Part shown: positions 1-9,158 of the stretch, one piece after another
Layout: each line of letters starts with the position of its first letter
Position numbering within the stretch: the first letter of the stretch is position 1
Origin: Acidobacteriota bacterium
Lineage (GTDB): Bacteria > Acidobacteriota > JAAYUB01 > JAMOQF01
NCBI GenBank assembly: GCA_027064125.1
Contig: JAMOQF010000083.1
Coordinates: 1 to 52,274, forward strand
Direction of reading: 5' to 3'
Length of the DNA: 52,274 bases
The notes under the pieces: model-generated
What the model was told of the DNA's origin: nothing
The model's database searches: none
What the model saw: the letters and a program-made list of their open reading frames with translations, nothing else
Translations under genes and position numbers: made by a program

Positions 1-273
1 AAAAATTCATGAAAAAATGCAATCTAAAAAAACTGAAAAATTACTCTACCTTTGATGATAAAAACAAACTCTTCTCCTTAATAAAACCTAAAAAACAGTA
101 TAAAACTTAAAATTACCTGAAGGAAAATTAAATAAAAAAACTAATGGAAAACAATATTTAAAAAAGTCTAATCTTCTAATCTCTAACCCTTAAATTAAGA
201 TAAAATTAAAACTTCATCAATTTAAAACATAAAAAAAAACAATTTAACTTAAACCATTAACACACAAAAATAA

Positions 274-315
274 CATATTAAATACACTCCATTACATATT
301 AAATACACTCCATTA
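274..315. repeat. 21-bp perfect tandem duplication
   Basis: A 21-base unit beginning CATATTAAATACACTCC occurs twice head to tail (274-294 and 295-315) without mismatch, and a partial third start (CAT) follows. It lies in the gene-free leader. Two copies are too few for a CRISPR array and there is no spacer. It is most likely a slippage duplication, with no evident function. Confidence 0.9.
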
Positions 316-516
316 CATCAAAAAAACCTTTCCCATACTTCAACCTCTTTTATCCTCATCTAAATATAAGTACTAAAATACACAAATACATAAATATCTT
401 AAATATCTAAATATCTGCTTGCCTGACACTTATTTAAAGCTCATTTAAAACACCTTAAAAATAAAATAAATTGCCTGATACATTTAATAACATTCAACAA
501 CAAATTAATCAAAATC

Positions 517-528
517 GTGCCTGGCACC
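517..528. repeat. GTGCCTGGCACC dispersed motif, intergenic copy
   Basis: This is an 11-base palindrome around a central T (GTGCC-T-GGCAC) plus one C. The core TGCCTGGCACC also occurs exactly at 7753-7763 (intergenic), 1150-1160 (inside gapA) and, reversed, at 30247-30257 (inside the U32 gene). Four exact copies of an 11-mer in an AT-rich 52-kb window is far above chance. Function unknown; it could be a small dispersed repeat or a protein-binding site. Confidence 0.6.
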
Positions 529-540
529 TTTTGGTAATTT

Positions 541-568
541 TTGGTAGATGTAATTTGATATATATAAT
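541..568 (+). promoter_or_regulatory. probable sigma-70 promoter for the gapA operon
   Basis: TTGGTA (541-546) and a perfect TATAAT (563-568) are separated by 16 bases. This predicts a start near 575 and a leader of about 110 nt that contains the 24-bp tandem repeat. The -35 matches only four of six consensus positions. It is the best candidate upstream of gapA. Confidence 0.5.
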
Positions 569-591
569 ATCTTGAAATATGTTTTAATTAT

Positions 592-639
592 TGATATTTT
601 ACATTTTGAAAATAATGATATTTTACATTTTGAAAATAA
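592..639. repeat. 24-bp perfect tandem duplication in the gapA leader
   Basis: A 24-base unit starting TGATATTTTACATTTTG is repeated exactly (592-615 and 616-639), directly before the gapA ribosome binding site. If the promoter at 541-568 is used, both copies lie in the 5' untranslated region. They could be a duplicated operator or simply replication slippage in AT-rich DNA; the sequence does not say which. Confidence 0.85.
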
Positions 640-675
640 GGATAGATGAAAATAAAAAAAAATAAAAGAAAATAG

Positions 676-1683
<1,008 letters not shown>

Positions 1684-1693
1684 GAGAAGTATT

Positions 1694-2881
1694 ATGAGAA
1701 AAAAAAGCATAAAGGATATCAATGTAGAAAATGAGAAAATTTTTATTAGAGTTGATTTTAATGTTCCAGTAAAAAATGGTACCATACAAGATGATACCCG
1801 AATAGTTGCAGCACTCCCTACAATTGAATATGCCCTCAATGAAGGGGCTTCGCTTATCCTTGCTTCCCACCTTGGGAGACCAAAGGGGAGAATTGTTTCT
1901 GAAATGAGTTTAAAGCCTGTTAAATTTAGGCTGTCAGAATTGTTAAATAAGGATGTTCTTTTTGCCCCTGATTGTGTGGGGGAAGAAGCCAGGAAAATTG
2001 CCGAAAACTTAAAACCCGGTGAAGTTTTACTTCTTGAAAATTTGAGATTTCATCCAGAAGAGAAGGAAAACGACCCTGATTTTTCAAAAAAATTGGCTTC
2101 ATATGCCAGAATTTATGTCAATGATGCCTTTGGAACAGCCCATAGGGCACATGCCTCAACTGTGGGAATTACCCATTATGTGGATGAAAAGGTTTGTGGG
2201 TTTTTAATGGAGAAGGAACTTAAATATCTCGTTGATACACTTCAAAATCCAGAAAGACCTTTTGCTGCTATTTTGGGAGGGGCAAAGGTGTCAGACAAGA
2301 TTGATGTGATTGAAAACTTGCTGAATAAGGTAGATAAATTATTTATTGGTGGAGCAATGGCCTACACCTTCTTGAAATCTATGGGAAAAAATGTGGGAAA
2401 TTCAAAAGTTGAAGAGGATAAACTATCTCTTGCAAAGGAAATTGTTGAAAAAGCAAAAGAAAAGGGCGTGAAAATTTTTCTACCGGTGGATAATCTATTC
2501 AGTTCAGAATTTTCTGAGAATGGGGATATAAGATACATTTCTGTGGATGAAGATCCCCCGGATGGTTGGATGGCACTTGATATCGGAGAAAAGACAATAC
2601 AGATTTATCTAAATGAACTTTCAGATTGTAAAACGGTAGTTTGGAATGGTCCCATGGGGGTTTTTGAAATGGATAAATTCTCTAAGGGAACCATGGCGAT
2701 CGCTGAAAAGATATCTCAGCTGGATGCAATTACCATAATTGGAGGAGGGGACAGCGTATCTGCCGTGCATAAAGCAGGGGTTGCAGAGAAGATTACTCAC
2801 ATTTCCACAGGTGGAGGTGCTTCTCTCCAGCTTCTGGCAGGTAAAACTTTGCCAGCCATTGAAGTTTTAGATGATATTTAA
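1694..2881 (+). CDS. pgk: phosphoglycerate kinase
   Basis: Transfers phosphate from 1,3-bisphosphoglycerate to ADP, giving ATP and 3-phosphoglycerate. The 395-aa length is standard for a stand-alone PGK (some lineages carry a PGK-TIM fusion; this one does not). Visible signatures are RVDFNVP near residue 20, the substrate-binding HLGRPKG near 60, and the C-terminal nucleotide-binding GGGDS segment. An AGGAGAAG ribosome site lies just upstream, and the gene directly follows gapA. Confidence 0.97.
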   Translation: MRKKSIKDINVENEKIFIRVDFNVPVKNGTIQDDTRIVAALPTIEYALNEGASLILASHLGRPKGRIVSEMSLKPVKFRLSELLNKDVLFAPDCVGEEARKIAENLKPGEVLLLENLRFHPEEKENDPDFSKKLASYARIYVNDAFGTAHRAHASTVGITHYVDEKVCGFLMEKELKYLVDTLQNPERPFAAILGGAKVSDKIDVIENLLNKVDKLFIGGAMAYTFLKSMGKNVGNSKVEEDKLSLAKEIVEKAKEKGVKIFLPVDNLFSSEFSENGDIRYISVDEDPPDGWMALDIGEKTIQIYLNELSDCKTVVWNGPMGVFEMDKFSKGTMAIAEKISQLDAITIIGGGDSVSAVHKAGVAEKITHISTGGGASLQLLAGKTLPAIEVLDDI

Positions 2882-2896
2882 ATGGGAGTTTTAACT

Positions 2897-3646
2897 ATGT
2901 ATAAAAAACCATTTATAGCTGGTAATTGGAAAATGCATAAAACGGTTTCTGAAACAATTGAAACCCTTGAGGAATTAAAAAGCCTCGTAAAAGGGGTTTC
3001 AGATAGGACAATAATGGTTGCACCGCCCTTCACTTCTTTAAGTGATGCCGGAAAGCTCCTTAAGGACAGTAATATCTTTTTGGGGGCTCAAAACATGTAT
3101 TTTGAAGATAAAGGGGCATATACAGGGGAAATCTCTGCTGATATGCTTCTGGAAGTGGGTTGTAAGTTTGTGATATTGGGGCACTCAGAAAGGAGACACA
3201 TATTTGGTGAAAGTGATGAAATTATAAACAAAAAAGTAAAAAAAGCTCTTCAAAAGGGATTAACTCCCATTTTGTGTGTTGGGGAAAAGTTGGAGGAAAG
3301 GGAAAATGGAATGGTTGAGGAGGTAATTGAGAAACAACTTGAGATGGGATTAAAATCCTTGACAAAAGAGGATGTTTTAAATATTATCGTTGCCTATGAG
3401 CCCGTGTGGGCCATTGGTACTGGCAAAACTGCTTCCCCTGAGGATGCAAATAGTGTACATAAATTTATTAAGGATTCTTTAAAAAATATTTTTTCTGTGG
3501 AAGAAGATAAATCAATAATTTTGTATGGGGGAAGTGTTAAGCCTGGAAATATAGTTGGTTTAATGGAGAAACATTTTATTGATGGTGTTCTTGTGGGGGG
3601 TGCAAGTTTATCCCCTGTTGATTTTTCAAAGATAATTAAGTTTTAG
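2897..3646 (+). CDS. tpiA: triosephosphate isomerase
   Basis: Interconverts dihydroxyacetone phosphate and glyceraldehyde 3-phosphate. The ORF track starts at 2882, but the ATG at 2897 gives the family N-terminus MYKKPFIAGNWKMHK with Lys12, and has GGGAG (2884-2888) at ideal spacing, so I use 2897 (249 aa). The catalytic His in GHSERR, the Glu in AYEPVWAIGTG and the phosphate-binding GGSV loop are present. The ORF begins immediately after the pgk stop, so translation is probably coupled. Confidence 0.96.
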   Translation: MYKKPFIAGNWKMHKTVSETIETLEELKSLVKGVSDRTIMVAPPFTSLSDAGKLLKDSNIFLGAQNMYFEDKGAYTGEISADMLLEVGCKFVILGHSERRHIFGESDEIINKKVKKALQKGLTPILCVGEKLEERENGMVEEVIEKQLEMGLKSLTKEDVLNIIVAYEPVWAIGTGKTASPEDANSVHKFIKDSLKNIFSVEEDKSIILYGGSVKPGNIVGLMEKHFIDGVLVGGASLSPVDFSKIIKF

Positions 3647-3662
3647 TTAAGGAGATTTTATT

Positions 3663-4157
3663 ATGGTAACTCTTGTTTTGATAATTCATTTAATTGTAAG
3701 TTTTATCCTGATGATTATAATTTTACTGCAGTCCGGTAGTAGTGCTGATCTTGCAAGTGCCTTTGGTGGAATGAGTTCCCAGACTTCCATGGGAAGACAC
3801 TCTAAAGGAAATGCCCTTACGAAACTTACAACCATTTGTGCTGTTATATTTATGATTACGTCTCTGAGCCTTGCTGTTATGATGAGCAAAAAAACTAAAG
3901 GGGAATCTGTTGTATCTGGGATGAATGCAACTCCCACAAAAAAGGCCGTTAAAAAAAATATTCCTGCAAAACCTGTTCAAACTAAAAATAATAAAAGTGA
4001 TACTTCTGAAAAGGGTTTTAAAACAGTTGGAACTGAAAATGGCAAAGTTATAAAAGTAAAGAAACTTTCCCCATCTGAAGTTAAAAAGATGTTAGGTGAG
4101 TCCGGGTCTAAAACCAACAATAAAAAAACACCTGCTAAAAAAGGTGGAAATAAGTAG
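3663..4157 (+). CDS. secG: preprotein translocase subunit SecG with a long basic tail
   Basis: SecG is a small accessory subunit of the SecYEG inner-membrane protein channel. Residues 1-25 form the first membrane helix, followed by the typical LLQSGSSADLASAFGG stretch and a second helix (about 53-72). The family core ends near residue 78. The remaining ~85 residues are Lys/Thr/Ala-rich and probably disordered, making this 164-aa protein about twice the usual length. It closes the glycolytic operon, a placement also seen in other bacteria. Confidence 0.9.
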   Translation: MVTLVLIIHLIVSFILMIIILLQSGSSADLASAFGGMSSQTSMGRHSKGNALTKLTTICAVIFMITSLSLAVMMSKKTKGESVVSGMNATPTKKAVKKNIPAKPVQTKNNKSDTSEKGFKTVGTENGKVIKVKKLSPSEVKKMLGESGSKTNNKKTPAKKGGNK

Positions 4158-4190
4158 TTCTTTTATATTTTGTCTTTAATCTTAAATTCT

Positions 4191-4218
4191 GGGAGGAATT
4201 CAAATTCCTCCCTTTTTT
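4191..4218 (+). terminator. intrinsic terminator after secG
   Basis: GGGAGGAATT and its exact complement AATTCCTCCC (4203-4212) form a strong hairpin, followed by six T residues (4213-4218). It ends the gapA-pgk-tpiA-secG transcript before the OPT transporter gene. Confidence 0.93.
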
Positions 4219-4293
4219 ATTTCTGTAAAAAAATTTTCTAAATCTTGCTTCTATCCTTTATAATCTATTTTTAACATTTCAGGGAGGTTTTTA

Positions 4294-6360
4294 ATGGATG
4301 CAAAAGAGAGAAGGTTGCCTGAGAATGCATATAGACCTTTGAAAGATGGAGAAAAATATATTCCCTTTATTCCACCACAAGAACATCCCTATGAGGTTAC
4401 AGCAAGAAGTGTATTAATAGGTCTTTTTATGGCTGCAATTTTTACCTTTGCAACTGCCTACAGTGGTTTAAAGGCTGGACAGGTTTTTGAGGCGGCAATT
4501 CCAATAGCAATTCTTGCAGTTGGAATAGGTAAAATGTTTAAAAGAAACAATACCATATTGGAGAATGTCATAATTCAAAGTATAGGTGCTTGTTCTGGAG
4601 TTGTCGTTGCTGGAGCGATTTTTACACTTCCAGCCCTTTATATGTTAAAACTGGATCCAAGTTATATAACGGTGGTACTTGCATCATTTTTAGGTGGTGT
4701 TTTGGGAATAGTATTCTTGATCCCCTTGAGAAAATATTTTGTTTCTGACCAGCATGGACTTCTTCCATTTCCAGAAGCAACTGCCACAACTGAAATCCTG
4801 GTGACAGGTGAAAAGGCTGGAAAGCAGGCTCAAATACTTATAAAAGCCATGTTGCTTGGAGGTATATACGATTTCATAAGTGACAGTTTCAAATTTTGGG
4901 ATGTTTCCTTTACAACCAATGCTTTAGGAAAGGCTTTTCAAAAATTTACGGCCAAAACGAAAATGATCTTTAAAATGGAAACCACGGCCTTTTTTGTTGG
5001 CCTTGGATATATAGTGGGGCTCAAATATGCTGCAATAATATGTGGAGGAAGTTTTTTGGCCTGGTTTGTTCTGGTCCCTTTTTTTGGATATACCCTCTCT
5101 TCCCATGGAGTTGCCGTTTCAGGTATGACTCCTGACTTTATTTTTAACAACTATGTAAGAATGGTTGGAATAGGAGGAATTGCTGCTGCTGGGATATTGG
5201 GAATTTTGAAAAATTCAAAAATAATTGTTACATCTTTTTCAGTGGGCTTCAAAGGAATATTTAAAAAACATGGTGATGGAAAGGATGTTGAAAGGACTTC
5301 AAAGGATATTCCCATGCACCTTTTGATCATAATTTTAGTGACAGCACTTATAGTTCTCCTTGCATTTTTCTTTACCATCACAAATAGAATGGATTATTCT
5401 CTACTTGGGTTGATGATAGCCTTTTTTATAAGTTTTTTGTTTACGACAGTGGCTGCAAGGGCTATTGCAATTGTGGGCACAAATCCCGTGAGTGGAATGA
5501 CCCTTGTTACCTTAATAATTGGATCCGTAATTCTTGTAAAAGCGGGTTTACATGGAAATAGTGGTATGTTTACAGCCCTCGTAATAGGTTCGGTGGTGTG
5601 TACTGCGCTATCAGTTTCTGGAGGATTTATCACTGATTTGAAAATTGGATACTGGATAGGCGCAACGCCATATAATCAGGAGCGATTTAAGTTTTTGGGA
5701 ACCCTTGTTGCTGCGATTTTTGTTGGGGCTGCTATTATTTTAATAAACAATGCCTTTGGCTTTTTGGTGTTTGATCCCGTAACCCATAGTTATTTGCCAA
5801 ATCCCGATGTTCCTGCACCTCAGGCAAATGTTATGAAGGATATTATAGTTACTCTTATGGATCCCAAAGCAAATATACCCTGGATGTTATATGGAATAGG
5901 TGTATTACTTGCCCTCATAATGGATATGGTGGGAGTACCGGCCCTTGCCTTTGCCCTTGGAATGTATTTGCCCCAGAATCTAAATACTCCCCTTGTCCTT
6001 GGGGGTTTGATTGCATATATACTCACAAAGAGTTCAAAGAATGAAAAGGTTTCATATGCAAGGTTTCAAAAGGGTACTTTAATCGCTTCAGGTTTTATAG
6101 CAGGTTCTGCATTGATGGGAATTTTGGGAGCGCTTTTAAAGATAATTCCTTCAGGAAATTATTTGCCAAATCATAAGAGTATAAGTTTTATAGATAATGT
6201 TTTAATAAAAATGGGTATTTTGGATCCCAAAAATCCAGACCATATAATTAAATATTTATTTGGTTCTCCCCATTTTACAGCAATTTTGGGGCTTCTGTTT
6301 GTTCTTTTACTTTCAGCATATGTTATATATGATTCCTATAAAGCAATGCCAGAGGAGTAG
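4294..6360 (+). CDS. OPT-family oligopeptide transporter
   Basis: A 688-aa polytopic inner-membrane protein with about 14-16 hydrophobic segments. It begins with the OPT-type N-terminus (YEVTARSVLIGLFMAAIFTFATAYSGLKAG), and has the early segment DQHGLLPFPEATATTEIL and the later GTNPVSGMTL. Prokaryotic OPT proteins are proton-coupled importers of peptides or metal chelates; the substrate here cannot be read from sequence. AGGGAGG (4281-4287) supports the ATG. It stands just behind a terminator and so needs its own promoter, which I could not identify with confidence. Confidence 0.9.
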   Translation: MDAKERRLPENAYRPLKDGEKYIPFIPPQEHPYEVTARSVLIGLFMAAIFTFATAYSGLKAGQVFEAAIPIAILAVGIGKMFKRNNTILENVIIQSIGACSGVVVAGAIFTLPALYMLKLDPSYITVVLASFLGGVLGIVFLIPLRKYFVSDQHGLLPFPEATATTEILVTGEKAGKQAQILIKAMLLGGIYDFISDSFKFWDVSFTTNALGKAFQKFTAKTKMIFKMETTAFFVGLGYIVGLKYAAIICGGSFLAWFVLVPFFGYTLSSHGVAVSGMTPDFIFNNYVRMVGIGGIAAAGILGILKNSKIIVTSFSVGFKGIFKKHGDGKDVERTSKDIPMHLLIIILVTALIVLLAFFFTITNRMDYSLLGLMIAFFISFLFTTVAARAIAIVGTNPVSGMTLVTLIIGSVILVKAGLHGNSGMFTALVIGSVVCTALSVSGGFITDLKIGYWIGATPYNQERFKFLGTLVAAIFVGAAIILINNAFGFLVFDPVTHSYLPNPDVPAPQANVMKDIIVTLMDPKANIPWMLYGIGVLLALIMDMVGVPALAFALGMYLPQNLNTPLVLGGLIAYILTKSSKNEKVSYARFQKGTLIASGFIAGSALMGILGALLKIIPSGNYLPNHKSISFIDNVLIKMGILDPKNPDHIIKYLFGSPHFTAILGLLFVLLLSAYVIYDSYKAMPEE

Positions 6361-6367
6361 TGAAAAT

Positions 6368-6760
6368 ATGTATTATTTGAGATTTGCAATTGCATCTATT
6401 GATGGAGAGAGACTTTTTGACGGTCATTTTGGAGAGAGTGATTATTACTTAATTTACGATTTAAATAATGAGAGATATGAATTTATTGAACAGATAAAGA
6501 ATTTGGCAAAGGATTTTGAAGAAAGGGAACATGGCGATAAGAGAAAGGCCATGAAGGTTTCAGATCTTTTGAGTGAATGTGAGGCCCTCTGTGGGAGGGC
6601 CTTCGGTCCAAATATTAAGAGAATTGTCAAAAAATTTGTACCAGTTGTTGTAAGGGTAGAAAAAGTGGAGGAAGCATTAAGGTTATTGCAGGAAAGTTAT
6701 GAATCAATCCTTAAGGAATATGAAAAGGGTGAAGATAGAAAACATCTTGTTCTTAAATAG
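6368..6760 (+). CDS. NifX / dinitrogenase iron-molybdenum cofactor family protein
   Basis: 130 aa from the ATG at 6368; the ORF track's longer form starts inside the OPT gene and has an unlikely hydrophobic extension. AGAGGAG at the OPT stop codon serves as ribosome site. The features DGHFGESDYYLIYDL, CEALCGRAFGPNI and a C-terminal beta segment (FVPVVVRV) fit the small cofactor-carrier fold shared by NifX, NafY and NifB C-termini. Many members work outside nitrogen fixation, and no nif genes are nearby, so the role is unknown (possibly metal cluster handling). Confidence 0.7.
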   Translation: MYYLRFAIASIDGERLFDGHFGESDYYLIYDLNNERYEFIEQIKNLAKDFEEREHGDKRKAMKVSDLLSECEALCGRAFGPNIKRIVKKFVPVVVRVEKVEEALRLLQESYESILKEYEKGEDRKHLVLK

Positions 6761-6798
6761 GTGTATAATATAATTTATTTTTTCATGGAGTTTGAATA

Positions 6799-7002
6799 AT
6801 GAATCTTGGTTTTCCAGAATTGGTGGTTTTATTTATCCTTGCACTTTTGTTATTTGGTCCTAAAAAATTGCCTGAACTTGGACGGTCGATAGGAAAAGCG
6901 ATAACTGAGTTTAAAAAAGCAACAGATGAGGTAAAAGATACCCTTGAAAAAGAGGTAAAAGAAGAGAAAGTAGATGAAAAGGAAAAAGAATTAAAAGGAT
7001 AA
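6799..7002 (+). CDS. tatA: Sec-independent translocase subunit TatA
   Basis: TatA oligomerises to form the pore of the twin-arginine pathway that exports folded proteins. The 67-aa protein has the short N-terminal membrane helix (residues 4-19), the hinge FGPKKLPELGRSIGKAI, an amphipathic helix and an acidic/basic tail. It lies one base from tatC; the two genes form a minimal TatAC system (no separate tatB is seen). Confidence 0.95.
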   Translation: MNLGFPELVVLFILALLLFGPKKLPELGRSIGKAITEFKKATDEVKDTLEKEVKEEKVDEKEKELKG

Positions 7003-7003
7003 A

Positions 7004-7747
7004 ATGGAAGAAAAAGGGGATTATTCCGAAGAGGAATTACCGAAACTGTCTCTCATAGAGCATCTTGAAGAACTTAGGAAAAGAATTTTTTTATCTTTAG
7101 TCGCAGTTTCAGTTGTTTTTATTTTTACCCTTTTTTATAGTGAGAAAATTTTTAATTTGATAGCCCTACCTCTTAAAAAATATTTGCCAGAAGGTAGTGA
7201 ATTAGTTTTTACAAGACTTCAGGAGCCTTTCACCCTGTATGTTAAGGTTTCATTTGTATCTGCTGTGATAATATCCTTTCCTTTTATTTTGTATCAGATT
7301 TGGCTTTACATCTCACCGGGGCTTTATAGACGTGAAAAAAAAGTCTTACTGCCCTTTTTCTTTTTCTCTCTTTTTCTCTTTTTAGGAGGAATTCTGTTTG
7401 CCTATTTTATACTTTTCCCAAATACCTGTTCATTTTTGCTTGAGATAGGGAAAAGTTTTACACCTATGATTTCAATTACAGAGTATTTTAATCTTGCTAT
7501 TTTTGTAATCCTTGGGGTAGGAGTTGTTTTTCAAATACCCATTATTATTACAGTTTTATCCTATTTTGGTATCCTTTCCCCGAAATTTTTAATAAAGAAT
7601 TCAAGATTTGCCATTTTCCTGATATTTTTGGTGGCAGCTGTATTATCTCCCACAGTGGATGTGGTCAATTTATTTATATTTGCCCTTCCCATGGTCTTTT
7701 TATATTTAATTAGCATTCTCCTTTCCTTTTTCTTTTATGGGAAATAA
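7004..7747 (+). CDS. tatC: Sec-independent translocase subunit TatC
   Basis: TatC is the membrane receptor for twin-arginine signal peptides. At 247 aa it has about six membrane segments, an N-terminal cytoplasmic LIEHLEELRKRI motif, and the family segment FPFILYQIWLYISPGLYRREKK. The ATG begins one base after the tatA stop, so translation is probably coupled. Confidence 0.95.
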   Translation: MEEKGDYSEEELPKLSLIEHLEELRKRIFLSLVAVSVVFIFTLFYSEKIFNLIALPLKKYLPEGSELVFTRLQEPFTLYVKVSFVSAVIISFPFILYQIWLYISPGLYRREKKVLLPFFFFSLFLFLGGILFAYFILFPNTCSFLLEIGKSFTPMISITEYFNLAIFVILGVGVVFQIPIIITVLSYFGILSPKFLIKNSRFAIFLIFLVAAVLSPTVDVVNLFIFALPMVFLYLISILLSFFFYGK

Positions 7748-7751
7748 AGTT

Positions 7752-7763
7752 TTGCCTGGCACC
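7752..7763. repeat. TGCCTGGCACC dispersed motif, second intergenic copy
   Basis: An exact match to the core of the motif at 517-528, placed 5 bases after the tatC stop in the ~100-nt gap before the HAD gene. Being the only other intergenic exact copy, it supports a functional or mobile origin rather than a coding coincidence. Confidence 0.55.
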
Positions 7764-7848
7764 ATATTCCATATTTCTATAATTGAGATTTTTGGCTATA
7801 TTATTTTTTGAGTTTTTTTGCTGTGCTATAATTAAAATTCAAATTATT

Positions 7849-8727
7849 ATGAAGACAGATGTTTATTTGGAGAAAAATTTAAAAACACCTAAATTGATTG
7901 CCATTGATCTTGATGGTACCTTACTAAATTCAGAATATGAAATTTCCAGTCAGGATCTTAAAACCCTAAGGAAACTTAATGATATTGGGATAAAAATTAT
8001 TCCCGCCACTGGAAGAAGATTTTCATCAGCGATCCCATATGTTGAGAAAATTCCCTGTGATTCGCTTGTAATTTTGCAAAATGGTGCATTAATTATAGAT
8101 AAAAACAGTAGAGATATTTTTTTTCATTCAGAAATTGATAAAGATGTTTTAGAAAGTATTGTGGATTTTAATAAAAGATTTTCTCTTTTTCCTGTGTACA
8201 TTTCATCATTTAGAGTGGGAGGAAGAATTTTTTTGATGGATAATCTCAAAAAATATAAAATTTTAAATAAATATCTTTCCAAGAATGTGGGAGATATTGA
8301 GATTTTTTATGAAAGTGATAAAATTAAAAAGATTCAAGTTTCTCAGATAATGTATTTTGGAAGAGTTTCAGAAATGAGAAATTTATTTGAAAAACTAACA
8401 GAGGGGTACTTTGGATATATTTCCCTTGCGTTAACTGAATATAAAGATAGAGATCTTTCCATTTTAGATGTTATGAGAAAAGATGTTTCAAAAGGTAAGG
8501 CTTTGAAAATGGTGAGGAAATTTTATAATATAGAAAAGGAAAGGGTATGGGCAATAGGAGATAATGTAAATGATATAGATATGTTTAGGGAATCTTTTCT
8601 CTCCATGGCTGTTGCAAATAGTAGTCAGATTGTTAAAAAGGAAGCATCAGTTGTCATTCCTGACAATAATTGCAGTGGAGTTTCTTTTGGCTTAAAGAAA
8701 TTTCTAAGGGGAGGGATATTATGGTAG
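7849..8727 (+). CDS. Cof-type HAD-IIB phosphatase
   Basis: A cytoplasmic haloacid dehalogenase-superfamily phosphatase, probably acting on sugar phosphates, nucleotides or a flavin phosphate; the substrate is not predictable. Motif I is IAIDLDGTLLN and motif IV is IGDNVNDIDM, with the large alpha/beta cap between motifs II and III typical of the Cof/YidA group. The ATG at 7849 (292 aa) is preferred over the TTG-started track version, whose first 22 residues are hydrophobic and unlike the family. No clear Shine-Dalgarno is seen; a TATAAT occurs at 7827-7832. The 3' end overlaps the thioredoxin gene by 7 bases. Confidence 0.85.
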   Translation: MKTDVYLEKNLKTPKLIAIDLDGTLLNSEYEISSQDLKTLRKLNDIGIKIIPATGRRFSSAIPYVEKIPCDSLVILQNGALIIDKNSRDIFFHSEIDKDVLESIVDFNKRFSLFPVYISSFRVGGRIFLMDNLKKYKILNKYLSKNVGDIEIFYESDKIKKIQVSQIMYFGRVSEMRNLFEKLTEGYFGYISLALTEYKDRDLSILDVMRKDVSKGKALKMVRKFYNIEKERVWAIGDNVNDIDMFRESFLSMAVANSSQIVKKEASVVIPDNNCSGVSFGLKKFLRGGILW

Positions 8728-9149
8728 ATGTAATAGTTCCATGTCCCTCATGTTTTTCAAAAAATAGGGTGGTTAATTTTGAAAAAAAGGCTTTTTGTGG
8801 AAAGTGTAAGTCACCTTTACCCTCTTTAAACAGAGTTTACGATTTAAGTGATACCAATTTTCAAAAATTTTTAGAGAGGATTTCCTTACCTGTGGTTGTT
8901 GATTTTTGGGCTCCCTGGTGTGGCCCCTGTAGAATGGTTCACCCTATTTTGGATAAATTTGCAGAGGAATTTGTTGGAAGGGTGTTTTTTGCAAGGGTGA
9001 ATGTAGATGAAAACCAGATGGTGGCAAGAAATTTTGGTATTATGTCAATACCCACTTTGATGTTATTTAAAAATGGTAATTCCGTTGATAAAATAGTCGG
9101 GGCTTATCCTGAGGAGTATTTAAAAAATTGGATTACTTCAAATATTTGA
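8721..9149 (+). CDS. trxC: thioredoxin with N-terminal zinc ribbon (TrxC type)
   Basis: A disulfide reductase of the cytoplasm. The ATG at 8721 follows GGGGAGGG and gives 143 aa. Residues 8-30 carry two CxxC pairs (CPSC and CGKC), a zinc ribbon characteristic of thioredoxin 2, then a complete thioredoxin fold with WCGPC and the cis-Pro segment SIPTLMLF. The zinc ribbon separates it from TrxA. It overlaps the end of the HAD gene and precedes gpsA. Confidence 0.9.
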   Translation: MVDVIVPCPSCFSKNRVVNFEKKAFCGKCKSPLPSLNRVYDLSDTNFQKFLERISLPVVVDFWAPWCGPCRMVHPILDKFAEEFVGRVFFARVNVDENQMVARNFGIMSIPTLMLFKNGNSVDKIVGAYPEEYLKNWITSNI

Positions 9150-9158
9150 GGAGTTTAT

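Noticed and set aside
274-639. Tandem repeats as a CRISPR array
   Set aside because: There are only two copies each, directly adjacent with no spacers, and no cas genes in the window.
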